Below are positions 36,733 to 45,839 of a DNA stretch of 64,000 nt, in pieces (positions within the stretch are counted from its first letter, which is position 1; every line of letters starts with the position of its first letter). The translations under genes and the position numbers were made by a program. The stretch spans positions 1-64,000 of the forward strand of contig NZ_JAAVJL010000004.1 in NCBI RefSeq assembly GCF_012863495.1, given 5' to 3'. A model generated the notes under the pieces. It worked only from the letters and a program-made list of their open reading frames with translations. It made no database searches and was not told the DNA's origin. The DNA comes from Pseudanabaena yagii GIHE-NHR1 (GTDB lineage Bacteria > Cyanobacteriota > Cyanobacteriia > Pseudanabaenales > Pseudanabaenaceae).

Positions 36733-36779
36733 ACCAAAATCTTTGAGGCGTGGCTTCGCCAAGCCTCAAAGATTTTGGT
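36733..36779 (-). repeat. 22-bp-stem hairpin, apex GGCTTCGCC
   Basis: One mismatch; loop TTC. Lies upstream of the aminotransferase gene and downstream of the 36786 gene stop, both on the minus strand. Confidence 0.8.
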
Positions 36780-36785
36780 TCTCAT

Positions 36786-37145
36786 CTAAGCTTCTTTATT
36801 GATATCAAAATGTCTGAGCAAGCTATAAACAACAGGAGATAAAACGATCCCCATTGCAAGGACAAAAACTAATCCACTAAAAAGAGCATATACAGAGGCG
36901 AAAATCTTAGCGCTGATATTCGGTAATGGACTAATTGGTCCCATACCACTCAGAATCATTGAAGCTTCAACTAAAGCATCTACCCAACTGAAACCAGCAA
37001 CCCAGTGATAACCAATAACGCCTATCCCTAGCCCTAATAGGATGAAAACTGCTGACAAGACAAGATAAGTGGCAAATCTGCGGACTAAAATCTGAATTGA
37101 TTCTGACTGCTTTATTGATTTAATAAGGTTTGTCATTACATTCAT
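36786..37145 (-). CDS. Two-span membrane protein with channel-like pore region
   Basis: 119 residues: an amphipathic N-terminus, span 1 (YLVLSAVFILLGLGIGVIGY), a re-entrant-like stretch SWVDALVEASMILSGMGPIS, then span 2 (FASVYALFSGLVFVLAMGIV). This order (TM, pore helix starting with W/D, filter, TM) matches two-TM ion channels, but the K+ filter TVGYG is replaced by SGMGP. It could be a degenerate or differently selective channel, or an unrelated small membrane protein. Not recognised as a named family. Confidence 0.55.
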   Translation of the reverse strand: MNVMTNLIKSIKQSESIQILVRRFATYLVLSAVFILLGLGIGVIGYHWVAGFSWVDALVEASMILSGMGPISPLPNISAKIFASVYALFSGLVFVLAMGIVLSPVVYSLLRHFDINKEA

Positions 37146-37293
37146 TAACTATTCTAGGGAGATTTGACAAATAGCATAGCAATGTCACGCTATCTGATCC
37201 ATGTGGGATCACAGTTTGTAATAGCAACCTCGCCTCATCCGCGATCGCCTGAGACTGTTTTGGCATAAATCACATCACTAGGGAAAATCAATC

Positions 37294-37986
37294 ATGTCAC
37301 AATCCCAAAATAATTTGCATGATCCATCGGTAACTGTTGTAATTTCAAGACGGGTTAAGCCTGAATGTAAAGCCGAATTTGAATTGTTTCTATCGGGTAT
37401 CACCGCAGCCTGTGAAAAGTTTCATGGTCATTTGGGCAGTAGTATCTTTCCCCCTGTTAATTCTGATGATCCAGAGTATCGCATCATTTTTAAGTTCGAT
37501 CGCCTCAGCAATCTCCGTAATTGGGAAACATCGCCAGAACGTAAGTACTGGTTTGACATAGCCGAATCACTGACTGTCAGTCCACCTCAGATTCAGGTGC
37601 TAACTGGTTTAGAAACTTGGTTTACTCTTTCTGGAAATCCATCAATTACACCTCCACCTCGCTACAAAATGACTGTGGTTACTTGGTTGGCGGTATTCCC
37701 ATTAATTACTTTCATTTCTCTAATTCTTAAACAGCCATTATCAAATTTGCCTTTAGTATTTCGTGTGGCAATTATTACAGCGATCGCTGTTCCGACAATG
37801 TCCTATCTGCTGATGCCACAAATGACTAAGTTATTCTCAGGCTGGCTCTATCCTTCATTAGATATTGCATCACCAATAACCGATCCTCCTGCAAAGATGC
37901 TAGAAAGTTCTGAACTTCCACAACCATTACCTGAATTGAGTTCTAATGAAGAGGAGGCTGAATTAATGGTTGGTCAAATACTTTGA
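37294..37986 (+). CDS. Antibiotic-biosynthesis-monooxygenase (ABM)-fold protein with membrane anchor
   Basis: 230 residues. The N-terminal ~100 show the dimeric alpha-beta barrel pattern (VTVVISRRVKPECKAEFELF, ITAACEKFHGHLGSSIF, YRIIFKFDRLSNLRNWETS). Two membrane spans follow (VVTWLAVFPLITFISLIL and VAIITAIAVPTMSYLLM), then an acidic tail. Related anchored ABM proteins are common hypothetical proteins. Enzymatic activity cannot be inferred. Confidence 0.7.
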   Translation: MSQSQNNLHDPSVTVVISRRVKPECKAEFELFLSGITAACEKFHGHLGSSIFPPVNSDDPEYRIIFKFDRLSNLRNWETSPERKYWFDIAESLTVSPPQIQVLTGLETWFTLSGNPSITPPPRYKMTVVTWLAVFPLITFISLILKQPLSNLPLVFRVAIITAIAVPTMSYLLMPQMTKLFSGWLYPSLDIASPITDPPAKMLESSELPQPLPELSSNEEEAELMVGQIL

Positions 37987-38058
37987 TTAGATTAGTAATT
38001 GGCTAAAGTGCGATCGCCGCTAGCCCAAACGCTCCGAGATTTGGGAGTGCTAAATAGA

Positions 38059-38093
38059 TAAGGATGGGCAGCGCTTCACGTCGCCCATCCTTA
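38059..38093 (+). terminator. Hairpin between convergent genes
   Basis: TAAGGATGGGC pairs with GCCCATCCTTA, 13-base loop. Confidence 0.6.
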
Positions 38094-38198
38094 CCACAAT
38101 AAATACTTTCCTTTTTAGGGCTACCATACTATTTCTAGGGAAAACATCGATTGTAATTTTATAGATTCAGTTGTTTCACAAAAATTTGTATCGAACCA

Positions 38199-39530
38199 TT
38201 AGGATTTGAGCATCGTAAAATTAGCTTCTGGAGCAAGTAAAGCCCCACGCCTTACGGGGGAAAGATTTTGGGATGGATTGCTAAGACTCAACCGAGCATT
38301 AGTTAAAATGGTCGCCAAAATAATTTTCATTTCAAACTGAGCCAAAGCCATACCTAAACACCGACGACTACCACCGCCAAAAGGAATAAACTCATAGGGA
38401 GAAAATTGACGTTCGAGGAACCTTTCAGGACGAAACTTCTCAGGTTCAGGATACAAATCTGTACGGCGATGCGTGAGGTAAATAGAAGCAAGGACTTCTG
38501 TGCCAGCATCCAACATTTGACCTGAAATTTCTACGGGAGTCTTTACTAGTCTTGAGAAAGTCGTCATTGCCACAGGATAAATCCGCAAAGTCTCATTACA
38601 AACAGCAGTTAGGTAAGGAGCCTTAAAGATAGCCATGGGATCGGGGCGATCGCCTAAGCTTTGTAGCTCCGACATTAATCGTTGATAAACATCGGGTAAC
38701 TTATGCACCCAATACAAAGCCCAAGCTAGAGCCGTAGCCGTTGTTTCATGTCCCGCAAACAGCAAAGTCATTAACTCATCACGCAAATCCACATCACCTA
38801 AATAATTACCATCCTCATCCTGAGTCGCTAACAAGAGATTAAGGATATCAATCCGTTCGGGGTCAGGATTAGCTCGACGTTCCTGAATTTCAGCATAAAT
38901 CAACTCATCGCAATCCTTTTGCATTTTCATGACACGTCCCCAAGGACTCCACGCACCTAAATCTTGGCGTAGGAAGGGAAGAAAAATAAACATCGCTCCC
39001 AACTTTGTGGAAGATACATCTAGCCGAGTAACCAAGCGTTGCTTCAGTAATTCTAAGCGCTCACCCTCATACAAACCGAACACTACCTGCAAGATTACCC
39101 GCAACGTGATGTCTTGCATGATAGCTCTGACATTAAAAGCTTGATTTAAGCCAATTTGGTCTATAACTTGATTGCTAATTTTGCTAATAATATGACCATA
39201 GCTGACCAAGCGATCGCCATGAAAAGGAGGCATTAACAACTTGCGGCGTTGTTGGTGTTGCTCACCACTCATTAAAATTACTGAGCGATCGCCAACCAAA
39301 GGACGAGCAATCTCATTAGCTTCCCCAGGAGCCGTAAAAGAAGGACTAGTCAATACTACTTGTAAAGCATTCGGTTCGCTGACCATCACAATGTTTTTTA
39401 ATCCCGCCCAACGCAAGGTAAAGATATCCCCAAACTGAGCCGCATTGCTATCCATAACTCCTAAAGGATCAGTAATCCACTGAGCTAATTGCAAAATAGG
39501 ATTGAGATTAGAACCAACAGGAAGAGGCAT
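38199..39530 (-). CDS. Cytochrome P450 (CYP110-like)
   Basis: 443 residues, complete. I-helix oxygen-activation motif LFAGHETTATALAW, K-helix ExxR in NETLRIYPVAM, PERF-like RPERFLERQFSPYEF and the haem-thiolate loop FIPFGGGSRRCLGMALAQFE. No membrane anchor, so soluble. The pattern resembles the cyanobacterial CYP110 family, some of which hydroxylate fatty acids or terpenes. No terpene synthase or ferredoxin gene is adjacent, so the substrate is open. Confidence 0.9.
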   Translation of the reverse strand: MPLPVGSNLNPILQLAQWITDPLGVMDSNAAQFGDIFTLRWAGLKNIVMVSEPNALQVVLTSPSFTAPGEANEIARPLVGDRSVILMSGEQHQQRRKLLMPPFHGDRLVSYGHIISKISNQVIDQIGLNQAFNVRAIMQDITLRVILQVVFGLYEGERLELLKQRLVTRLDVSSTKLGAMFIFLPFLRQDLGAWSPWGRVMKMQKDCDELIYAEIQERRANPDPERIDILNLLLATQDEDGNYLGDVDLRDELMTLLFAGHETTATALAWALYWVHKLPDVYQRLMSELQSLGDRPDPMAIFKAPYLTAVCNETLRIYPVAMTTFSRLVKTPVEISGQMLDAGTEVLASIYLTHRRTDLYPEPEKFRPERFLERQFSPYEFIPFGGGSRRCLGMALAQFEMKIILATILTNARLSLSNPSQNLSPVRRGALLAPEANFTMLKS

Positions 39531-39625
39531 AGATTTCTCACAACTAGATAAAGTTTAGAAATATTTTATAACTTTCTGTCATTGAGTAATACAACCTCAT
39601 TGATCTCAGTCCATTTCATAGGATT

Positions 39626-40078
39626 TTAATCCAACTCCTCATCAATACCAGTAGGAAAACATAAATCCAAAATTTGTTCACCATTATAAGGACATTCTTT
39701 TGGCAAATCCTTAGACTCAAGAGAAGTTTCAAGCCTCACAAGATACAAAGCTGCCTCATAACTATCCTTGATAATTTCGCTGAGATTTTCTTTGAGGCTA
39801 GGGCTGTCTCGCAATATCCAGAGAATTTCTCGACGTTCGCTGTCAATTGTCACTTGCCAAAGTTTACTGCGCTCTTGTGGTAGTAAATGCCACTTTAGTA
39901 AATGACCAAGTACAACATTAAAATGAGTCCTTAACTCTTTCCGTTCTTGCCTCCCCAACGATGCAATCTCTTCGGCTAGGTTTTTTGTATCAAGCCCTTC
40001 TAATTCAATTGATCGTAATAGATTAGATTGCTCTACTGTCCACCGATAAAAATCTTCTTTATATAAACCCATTTCCAT
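39626..40078 (-). CDS. DUF29 family protein
   Basis: 150 residues. Family hallmarks: YKEDFYRWTVEQSNLLRS, LAEEIASLGRQERKELRTHF and VVLGHLLKWHLLPQERS. A soluble helical protein very common in cyanobacteria in multiple copies, often in mobile regions. Function unknown. It begins the shift into accessory DNA. Confidence 0.85.
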   Translation of the reverse strand: MEMGLYKEDFYRWTVEQSNLLRSIELEGLDTKNLAEEIASLGRQERKELRTHFNVVLGHLLKWHLLPQERSKLWQVTIDSERREILWILRDSPSLKENLSEIIKDSYEAALYLVRLETSLESKDLPKECPYNGEQILDLCFPTGIDEELD

Positions 40079-40454
40079 AGTGTTCCCTTAAGCTATCCTC
40101 CTCATTTTCCACTAGAACAATTCAAACATGGAACTAAAGTCTGCTAAACCTAAATCAAAATTCAGGTATAGCAATGTAAGTTTTGCTTAGGACATAAAAC
40201 CCAAAAGATGAGTGGCAGCGAGAAGTGCTGCCACTCATCTTTTGGGTTTTGATTTGTCCTAGCTATCTCTTACATTGCTATATCTACGCCTATTATTTTT
40301 CATCCCTGCGATCGCAAACATTGGGTGTGATGGCATATTGCATCTGGCAAATATTTTCTTGGTTTGTTGCCATGATAATCTCAGGATCGATCGCAGGTTA
40401 TTCGATTTTGCAGATAATTACACTGTTTGTTAAGTAAGGAGACAGTCAGTAGCT
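40079..40454. mobile_element. 116-bp MITE-like element inserted in a duplicated segment
   Basis: 40167-40282 has inverted ends TATAGCAATGTAAG and CTTACATTGCTATA. The core hairpin (AAACCCAAAAGATGAGTGGC and complement) is perfect apart from its small loop. The surrounding DNA (about 40110-40440) is paralogous to 52595-52805, which lacks the element. One CTAGAAC motif is at 40105-40118. Confidence 0.8.
40330..40437 (+). CDS. 35-residue single-span membrane peptide, copy 1
   Basis: MAYCIWQIFSWFVAMIISGS, then IAGYSILQIITLFVK. One hydrophobic span; no strong RBS. A second copy at 52698-52805 matches at about 27 of 35 residues, and many of the base differences fall at third codon positions. cutA starts 18 bases after its stop. 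Possibly a real micro-protein, or the remains of a duplicated repeat. I do not recognise it. Confidence 0.4.
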   Translation: MAYCIWQIFSWFVAMIISGSIAGYSILQIITLFVK

Positions 40455-40790
40455 ATGTCTAACCCAGAGTTAATAGTCATTATGACAACCTTTCCCGATC
40501 TAAATATTGCCAATAACATTGCCAAAATACTTGTCGAAGAAAAACTTGCTGCTTGCGTTCAAGTGATGCCCAGTATGACATCTACCTATATTTGGGAAGG
40601 TAAAACCTGTCAAGAATCAGAGCATCTAGTTTTAATCAAAACCATGGCAAGCCTTTATGAATCCCTATCAGCTAGATTGAGTTCTCTACATCCCTATGAA
40701 GTGCCAGAAATTATTGCCATACCAGCGATCGCAGTTGAGCAAAATTATTTACTCTGGGCAAAATCTATTTTTGGAGATTCTTTGGAATAA
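40455..40790 (+). CDS. cutA: CutA1 divalent-ion tolerance protein
   Basis: 111 residues, trimeric ferredoxin-like fold. Signatures IVIMTTFPDLNIANNIAKIL, LAACVQVMPSMTSTYIWEGK and HPYEVPEIIAIPA. Linked in E. coli to copper tolerance; the general role is unclear. Good match at normal length. Confidence 0.93.
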   Translation: MSNPELIVIMTTFPDLNIANNIAKILVEEKLAACVQVMPSMTSTYIWEGKTCQESEHLVLIKTMASLYESLSARLSSLHPYEVPEIIAIPAIAVEQNYLLWAKSIFGDSLE

Positions 40791-41017
40791 TTCAACTCAA
40801 GAAGCGCTCTACAGCGCTAAGCCTATAATTTCTGTTTTAGTGCTTGATAAGCTCTATCCATTGTGGCATTGTGATTCTTTTCAGTGATGACCTTAAACAA
40901 AGGTATTTTGACAAAAAGGGCAAAGAAGGGATTAGCAGAGAGTGTAAAGTAATCTGTGTAAAGTCTAGGAAGTATACAGAGAGATAATCAAGACACACAA
41001 TAACTAACACCCAAAAG

Positions 41018-42198
41018 ATGAATATACGCAAAGAATTGCTAAACGAATTGTTGCAAGAATGTAAAACTCCACCTGACCTATTCGGAGAAGGAGGAATCCT
41101 GAAGCAACTGACGACCGCGTTGGTGGAACGGGCGTTGGAAGCAGAGCTATCAAACCATCTTGGCTACGGCAAACATGAACCCAGACCAGAAGGACAAACC
41201 AACAGTCGCAATGGTTATAGCCAGAAAAAGTCCAAGGGGACTTTGGCGTAGCAGAAATTGCAGTACCGCGAGATCGCAGTGGTGAGTTTGAACCACATCT
41301 GGTGAAGAAAGGACAAAGCCGCTTGTCAGGACTAGATGAAAAAATCATTGCTCTCTACGCACGAGGCATGAGTGTCAGGGATATTCAAGCCCAGTTGCAG
41401 GAAATGTATGGAGTCGAAGTATCACCGACATTAATCTCCAATGTCACTGATGCCGTGATTGATGAGGTAAAGCAATGGCAAAATCGTCCCCTTGATGCGG
41501 TCTATCCAATCGTATTTCTGGACTGTCTGGTCATTAAAGTCCGAGACAATGGCAGGGTAATTAATAAGTCCCTGTACTTTGCCTTGGCGGTGAATATGGA
41601 TGGGTACAAGGAATTACTGGGTATGTGGATTTCTCCCAATGAAGGTGCGAAATTCTGGCTGTCAGTACTGACCGAAATTCACAACCGTGGCATCAAAGAT
41701 ATTTTGATTGCATGTGTCGATGGCTTGACTGGTTTCCCTAATGCCATTGAGACGGTATTTCCGAAAACTCAGGTGCAGTTATGCATTGTCCACATGGTCA
41801 GGAATTCAGTCGCTTTTGTACCTTGGCAACAGCGCAAGCAAGTTTGTGCTGACCTCAAGGCTATTTATAGCGCTGCAACGGAGTCGGAGGCTGAGTTTAA
41901 CCTTGAGTTGTTTGCTGAAAAGTGGGACAAGCAATATCCATCAATCTCCAAGTCTTGGCGTAGTCATTGGGCGAACATTATCCCCTTCTTTGCTTTCTCC
42001 ACTGAGATTCGTAGGGCGATTTATACCACCAATGCCATTGAGTCGATGAATAGCAGTTTGCGGAAGGTGATTAAGTCTCAACAGATTTTTCCGACCGACG
42101 AAGCTGCTTTCAAGCTGGTTTATTTGGCAATGCGGAATATTTCACCTGTGGAATGGCTAAACCAAGACAGTAACAGCAAGCGGGCACTGGACAGTTAA
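41018..42198 (+). pseudogene. IS256-family transposase, frameshifted
   Basis: Two pieces: 41018-41251 (77 residues, LLNELLQECKTPPDLFGEGG to RNGYSQKKSKGT) and 41302-42198 (298 residues, with DEKIIALYARGMSVRDIQAQ, VYPIVFLDCLVIKVRDNGRV, IACVDGLTGFPNAIETVFPK and YTTNAIESMNSSLRKV). Reading frame 1 of 41240-41302 gives DFGVAEIAVPRDRSGEFEPH, the expected link, so one indel near 41235-41245 breaks the gene. The C-terminus also looks short. No clear terminal inverted repeats seen. Inactive unless frameshifting restores it. Confidence 0.88.
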
Positions 42199-42374
42199 AG
42201 TGTGATCGACGTATTTGCGGCTTTTTTGTCATCATGAAATGGGCGTTTCAGCACCTATCCCCGATTAGCTGACCAATGCCCGATTTGATCATTGATTATC
42301 TATCAAAAAATACCATCTCTTTGAGATATAACCTTAATAATCAACCATGTAAAACTAGAAACTTTTAGGAAATC

Positions 42375-43373
42375 ATGAGTGGACTCGGCGGCTTAAATAA
42401 AACCCCTAATGGTTTAGTGATAGGGATGGTGCAACTTCAACTTCCAACAGTTGTCACCAAACAAGACTTAGCAGCCCAAACTCAACGTATTTGTGAAATG
42501 GTCGCTAAAGCAAGGCGAAATATGGCAACTATGGATCTCGTCGTATTCCCTGAATATTCTTTGCATGGTCTGTCGATGGATACTAATCCAGAAATCATGT
42601 GTAACTTAGATGGGGCAGAAGTAGCAGCATTTAAGCAAGCTTGCATTGACAATAATATTTGGGGTTGCTTCTCATTGATGGAATATAATCCTCAAGGTAA
42701 TCCCTATAACAGTGGAATTATCATTGACAATCAAGGCGAATTGAAACTTTACTATCGCAAACTACATCCTTGGGTTCCAGTTGAACCTTGGGAACCGGGG
42801 GATCTCGGAATCCCAGTTTGTGAAGGACCTAATGGGAGTAAGATCGCGCTGATTATTTGTCATGATGGCATGTTTCCTGAAATGGCGAGGGAATGTGCTT
42901 ATAAGGGCGCAGAAATCATGATTCGTACTGCTGGTTATACAGCTCCAATTCGTCATTCTTGGCAGATCACTAATCAAGCAAATGCTTTCTGTAACCTGAT
43001 GGTGACAGCTTCGGTCTGCATGTGTGGGTCTGATGGTAGCTTTGACTCTATGGGGGAAGGGATGATTGTTAACTTTGATGGTCAGCCTTTGGTGATGGGT
43101 AGTCACCGTCCTGATGAGATTATTACTGCCGAAGTTCGTCCCGATCTAGTTCGTGAAGCTCGCAAATATTGGAGTGTAGAAAATAATATTTACCAATTTG
43201 GGCATCGAGGCTATGTGGCTGTCAAAGGTGGCGCTCAAGACTGTCCCTACACGTATATGCAGGATATGGTAAAGGGAAAGTATTCTCTCCCTTGGGAAGA
43301 AGAAGTAATCTATAAAGATGGAACTTCTTGTGGATTTCCCGTGCCTGAGCGGACATATAGCAATCCGAAATAG
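42375..43373 (+). CDS. amiF: Formamidase AmiF
   Basis: 332 residues, normal for the family. Nitrilase-fold enzyme that hydrolyses formamide to formate and ammonia. The catalytic triad is visible: Glu60 (VVFPEYSLHG), Lys129 (YYRKLHPW) and Cys162 (LIICHDGMFPE). Similarity to Helicobacter AmiF runs to the C-terminus (SVENNIYQFGHRGYVA, GKYSLPWEEEV), which favours formamidase over aliphatic amidase AmiE. Placed between a dead IS256 and repeats, so acquisition is plausible. With the urease operon it points to ammonia release from organic N. Confidence 0.88.
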   Translation: MSGLGGLNKTPNGLVIGMVQLQLPTVVTKQDLAAQTQRICEMVAKARRNMATMDLVVFPEYSLHGLSMDTNPEIMCNLDGAEVAAFKQACIDNNIWGCFSLMEYNPQGNPYNSGIIIDNQGELKLYYRKLHPWVPVEPWEPGDLGIPVCEGPNGSKIALIICHDGMFPEMARECAYKGAEIMIRTAGYTAPIRHSWQITNQANAFCNLMVTASVCMCGSDGSFDSMGEGMIVNFDGQPLVMGSHRPDEIITAEVRPDLVREARKYWSVENNIYQFGHRGYVAVKGGAQDCPYTYMQDMVKGKYSLPWEEEVIYKDGTSCGFPVPERTYSNPK

Positions 43374-43381
43374 TTGGATGA

Positions 43382-43427
43382 GGCTTCGATTTCACCGTTC
43401 ACCTTATGCTGAGAGAAGTCGAAGCCT
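43382..43427. repeat. Degenerate GGCTTCGACTTCGCTCAGC-type palindrome
   Basis: Arms GGCTTCGATTTC and GAGAAGTCGAAGCC are related to the palindromes at 12149 and 28928. Confidence 0.65.
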
Positions 43428-43428
43428 T

Positions 43429-43533
43429 TATAGCGGTTTTCATTTTGCCTACGGCAAAATGAAAACTCAAAACTCTTACTGGGACTGATTTTTTGTTTTC
43501 AAATGAGTATACACTCATTTGAAAACCGCTATA
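43429..43533. mobile_element. 105-bp MITE sharing ends with the IS630 element
   Basis: Starts TATAGCGGTTTTCA and ends TGAAAACCGCTATA, the same terminal sequence as the IS630-type element at 55063-56083. Two internal hairpins (CATTTTGCC/GGCAAAATG; AAATGAGT/ACTCATTT). TA at both ends fits IS630/Tc1 targeting. Confidence 0.8.
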
Positions 43534-43578
43534 ACAAAGCATTTGCCAGTAGGATTATGCTAAATAAAAAGGGGTGAG

Positions 43579-43653
43579 AGGAAAGCGATCGCCACTCAAA
43601 CCAGTCCCTCAAGCGCTACAATCTTTGCAAATTTCTACTAGAACTAATATGCG
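43579..43653 (+). repeat. 66-bp interspersed repeat, copy 1
   Basis: Unit runs from a GCGATCGC box through AAGCGCTACAATCT to TTTCTACTAGAAC, then ATGCGATCGC. Same order at 44457, 47111 and 47500. Confidence 0.75.
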
Positions 43654-43762
43654 ATCGCCAATGTGCCCCCGCAACCCAGCGTAACCGTGAATTTCTATAT
43701 TTAAACGCCTTATAAACTTTAAGGAGATATCGATCCCCTGATGCGAAAAAGCTTAAATCACA

Positions 43763-44413
43763 ATGGCAGCAATTTTATTTGATCTTGATGGCACTCTCAC
43801 CGATCCGAAGGTTGGGATTACGACCTGTATTCAATATGCGATGTCCAAACTTGGTCATCAACCACCAATTACTGATGAATTGCTATGGTGTATTGGACCA
43901 CCCCTAAGTCTAAGTTTTGCACAACTGCTACAAACTGAGGAGCAAGCTGTAATTAATCGTGCTATTTCTTTGTATCGCGATCGCTTCTCAACCATTGGCT
44001 TATTTGAAAATGAGCTTTATCCCGAAATTCCCAAAGCACTTGCATCTATTCGTGCAGATGGCTATCAAACCTATGTAGCAACCTCTAAACCCCATGTGTA
44101 CGCGAAGCAGATTATTGAGCATTTTGAATTGTCGGCTTTCTTTGATGGCATCTATGGCAGTGAATTAGATAGTACACGCAGTATTAAAGGTGAATTAATT
44201 AAGCATATTTTACTCACAGAAAATCTTGATCCTAATGCAACCGTGATGATTGGCGATCGCTCTCATGATGTGATTGGTGCAAAGCAAAATCAAGTTTTTG
44301 CGATCGGAGTCACCTATGGTTATGGCTCACCAGAAGAATTAAATAATCATGGTGCTGATGCTATTGTTCATTCCCCGAAAGAAATTCCTCCATTGATTGC
44401 AGTGAAATTCTGA
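43763..44413 (+). CDS. HAD-superfamily phosphatase (phosphoglycolate-phosphatase-like)
   Basis: 216 residues. HAD motif I FDLDGTLTDPK, motif II VATSKPH, Lys in SIKGELIKH and motif IV MIGDRSHDVIGAKQN. The cap domain is of the alpha-helical C1 type, as in Gph/PpaX. In a phototroph the natural substrate could be 2-phosphoglycolate, but this subgroup is broad. A 7-base GA-rich stretch precedes the ATG. Confidence 0.82.
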   Translation: MAAILFDLDGTLTDPKVGITTCIQYAMSKLGHQPPITDELLWCIGPPLSLSFAQLLQTEEQAVINRAISLYRDRFSTIGLFENELYPEIPKALASIRADGYQTYVATSKPHVYAKQIIEHFELSAFFDGIYGSELDSTRSIKGELIKHILLTENLDPNATVMIGDRSHDVIGAKQNQVFAIGVTYGYGSPEELNNHGADAIVHSPKEIPPLIAVKF

Positions 44414-44456
44414 ATCCTTGAAAATTCCGCGTGGTTCAAGGATTCTATAAACTGAC

Positions 44457-44530
44457 TGAAATGCGATCGCCCCCCAACTAAATCTCACAAGCGCTACAAT
44501 CTTGGCAAATTTCCCCTAGAACCATATCCG
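44457..44530 (+). repeat. 66-bp interspersed repeat, copy 2
   Basis: ATGCGATCGCCC ... AAGCGCTACAATCTTGGCAA, then TTTCCCCTAGAAC. Very close to copy 3 at 47111. Confidence 0.8.
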
Positions 44531-44577
44531 ATCATAGTTCGATGTTTGTGAAGGGATTGGAGATTACTATCGGATCT

Positions 44578-44979
44578 CTATAAATTTGTCGCCCAAAGGA
44601 TAGAAACGTCTTGATATTGGCTAAACATATGATCAGCCGTCACAATCGTCATCTTTTCCAATCGAGCCTGTGCTATTAACATTCGATCAAATGGATCGCG
44701 ATGATGTAAAGGTAAAGCCGCCGCTTGCAATGCATGATTGGCTGAAATATCGAGCGATCGCGCCCCCAATTGCATCATGCGACTTGAGATATAGCTATCT
44801 ACTGGTTCTGGTAGTGGCAACTAGCCGAGCGCAACTTTGATAGACATTTCCCAGACACTTGCCACCGAAAACCATACTTCATTAGCTTCATCGACTATGC
44901 AAGCGATCGCCTCTTCACTCAAACGCTCTGGCTGGGCAAACCACCACAACCAGATATGAGTATCCATTAACAGTTTCAC
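44578..44979 (-). pseudogene. PIN-domain (VapC-like) toxin with an in-frame stop
   Basis: Reading from GTG 44979 gives LLMDTHIWLWWFAQPERLSE, then a second PIN part ending in ...KVALG. Codon 53 is TAG (44821-44823), and the frame continues unbroken as LPLPEPVDSYISSRMM with HHRDPFDRMLIAQARLE and IVTADHMF to 44578. The usual residue at this place is Lys (GKLPLP), so a single AAG to TAG change explains it. The start overlaps the antitoxin stop (GTGA). Toxin activity is probably lost unless the stop is read through. Confidence 0.85.
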
Positions 44980-45221
44980 CCTTCACCACCCTCAAATGCT
45001 GACAAAATATCTTCTGGCAAAGGATCATTAAAATCTTCAGGCACGACAAAACGCCCACGATCTATTCCTAAACTAGCTTTTCGATTAGAAGAAGTACAAA
45101 ATGGAACGAGCTTAGCAACGGGAACACCTCGGTTAGAAATAACAATCTCTTCTCCAAGTTCAACCCTTGACAAAAGACGGGAAAGATTAGTTTTAGCCTG
45201 ATGAATATTAACGGTTTCCAT
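44976..45221 (-). CDS. Phd/YefM-type antitoxin
   Basis: 81 residues. N-terminal DNA-binding fold ETVNIHQAKTNLSRLLSRVE with GEEIVISNRGVPVAKLVPF, the Phd/YefM signature; the C-terminus would wrap the toxin. It probably autoregulates the pair. Intact although its toxin carries a nonsense codon, so it is now an orphan. Confidence 0.88.
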   Translation of the reverse strand: METVNIHQAKTNLSRLLSRVELGEEIVISNRGVPVAKLVPFCTSSNRKASLGIDRGRFVVPEDFNDPLPEDILSAFEGGEG

Positions 45222-45254
45222 ATAAACATACTAGACTAAGTTTATTGACTAAGT

Positions 45255-45707
45255 TTAGTATAACAGGGCATCTCTAACAATTTGCCTTGTGCGATCGCTG
45301 ATGCCTTGGGCTATAGATTCTCGATTACCAGCCACATTTAATACTTTGATTTGTTGTTCCAATAGCCAATCATGCAAAGTTAAAGCATTGGGATTGATGA
45401 GATAAGGCTTTTGATATTTGATGCAAGTGGCGATCGTTAATTTTGTTCCGTCGCTGTCGATATGATCCGCAAAAATCACCGTTGCATCAGCAGCTAGGAC
45501 ATTGTGGACAGTGCGAACCTCATAATCAGCGCTATCTGATTCAACCAAGCCAAACTTGGCAAGCTCTAGGTTTGCTCCCAACTCAGTTAGGTATCCTTTA
45601 GGAGCAAGTCCACCTATAGCAATACCAACATCCGCCGCCGCCAACAATCCGCCCCAGTCTGCACCAGTTTGTCCACCTGAAATGATTAAAGTTACGGGAG
45701 TGTTCAT
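45255..45707 (-). CDS. Circularly permuted YpsA/SLOG protein (putative molybdenum carrier)
   Basis: 150 residues. Rossmann-like start VTLIISGGQTGADWGGLLAA with GGLAPKGYLTELGANLELAK matches the family sometimes labelled molybdenum-cofactor carrier and later placed in the SLOG nucleotide-binding superfamily. It would bind a nucleotide or nucleotide-derived ligand. No partner gene next to it. Function uncertain. Confidence 0.75.
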   Translation of the reverse strand: MNTPVTLIISGGQTGADWGGLLAAADVGIAIGGLAPKGYLTELGANLELAKFGLVESDSADYEVRTVHNVLAADATVIFADHIDSDGTKLTIATCIKYQKPYLINPNALTLHDWLLEQQIKVLNVAGNRESIAQGISDRTRQIVRDALLY

Positions 45708-45839
45708 AGTCTGGATTGTAGGGTGTTACGAAGTGCGATCGCTACTGGATCTTTAAGGATCACAACACTATGATTTTTTCGCATCTATAGTTTTGTCTCG
45801 AACAAATTGTAAAGAAAACAATCAAAAAAAGAGAAAAGA

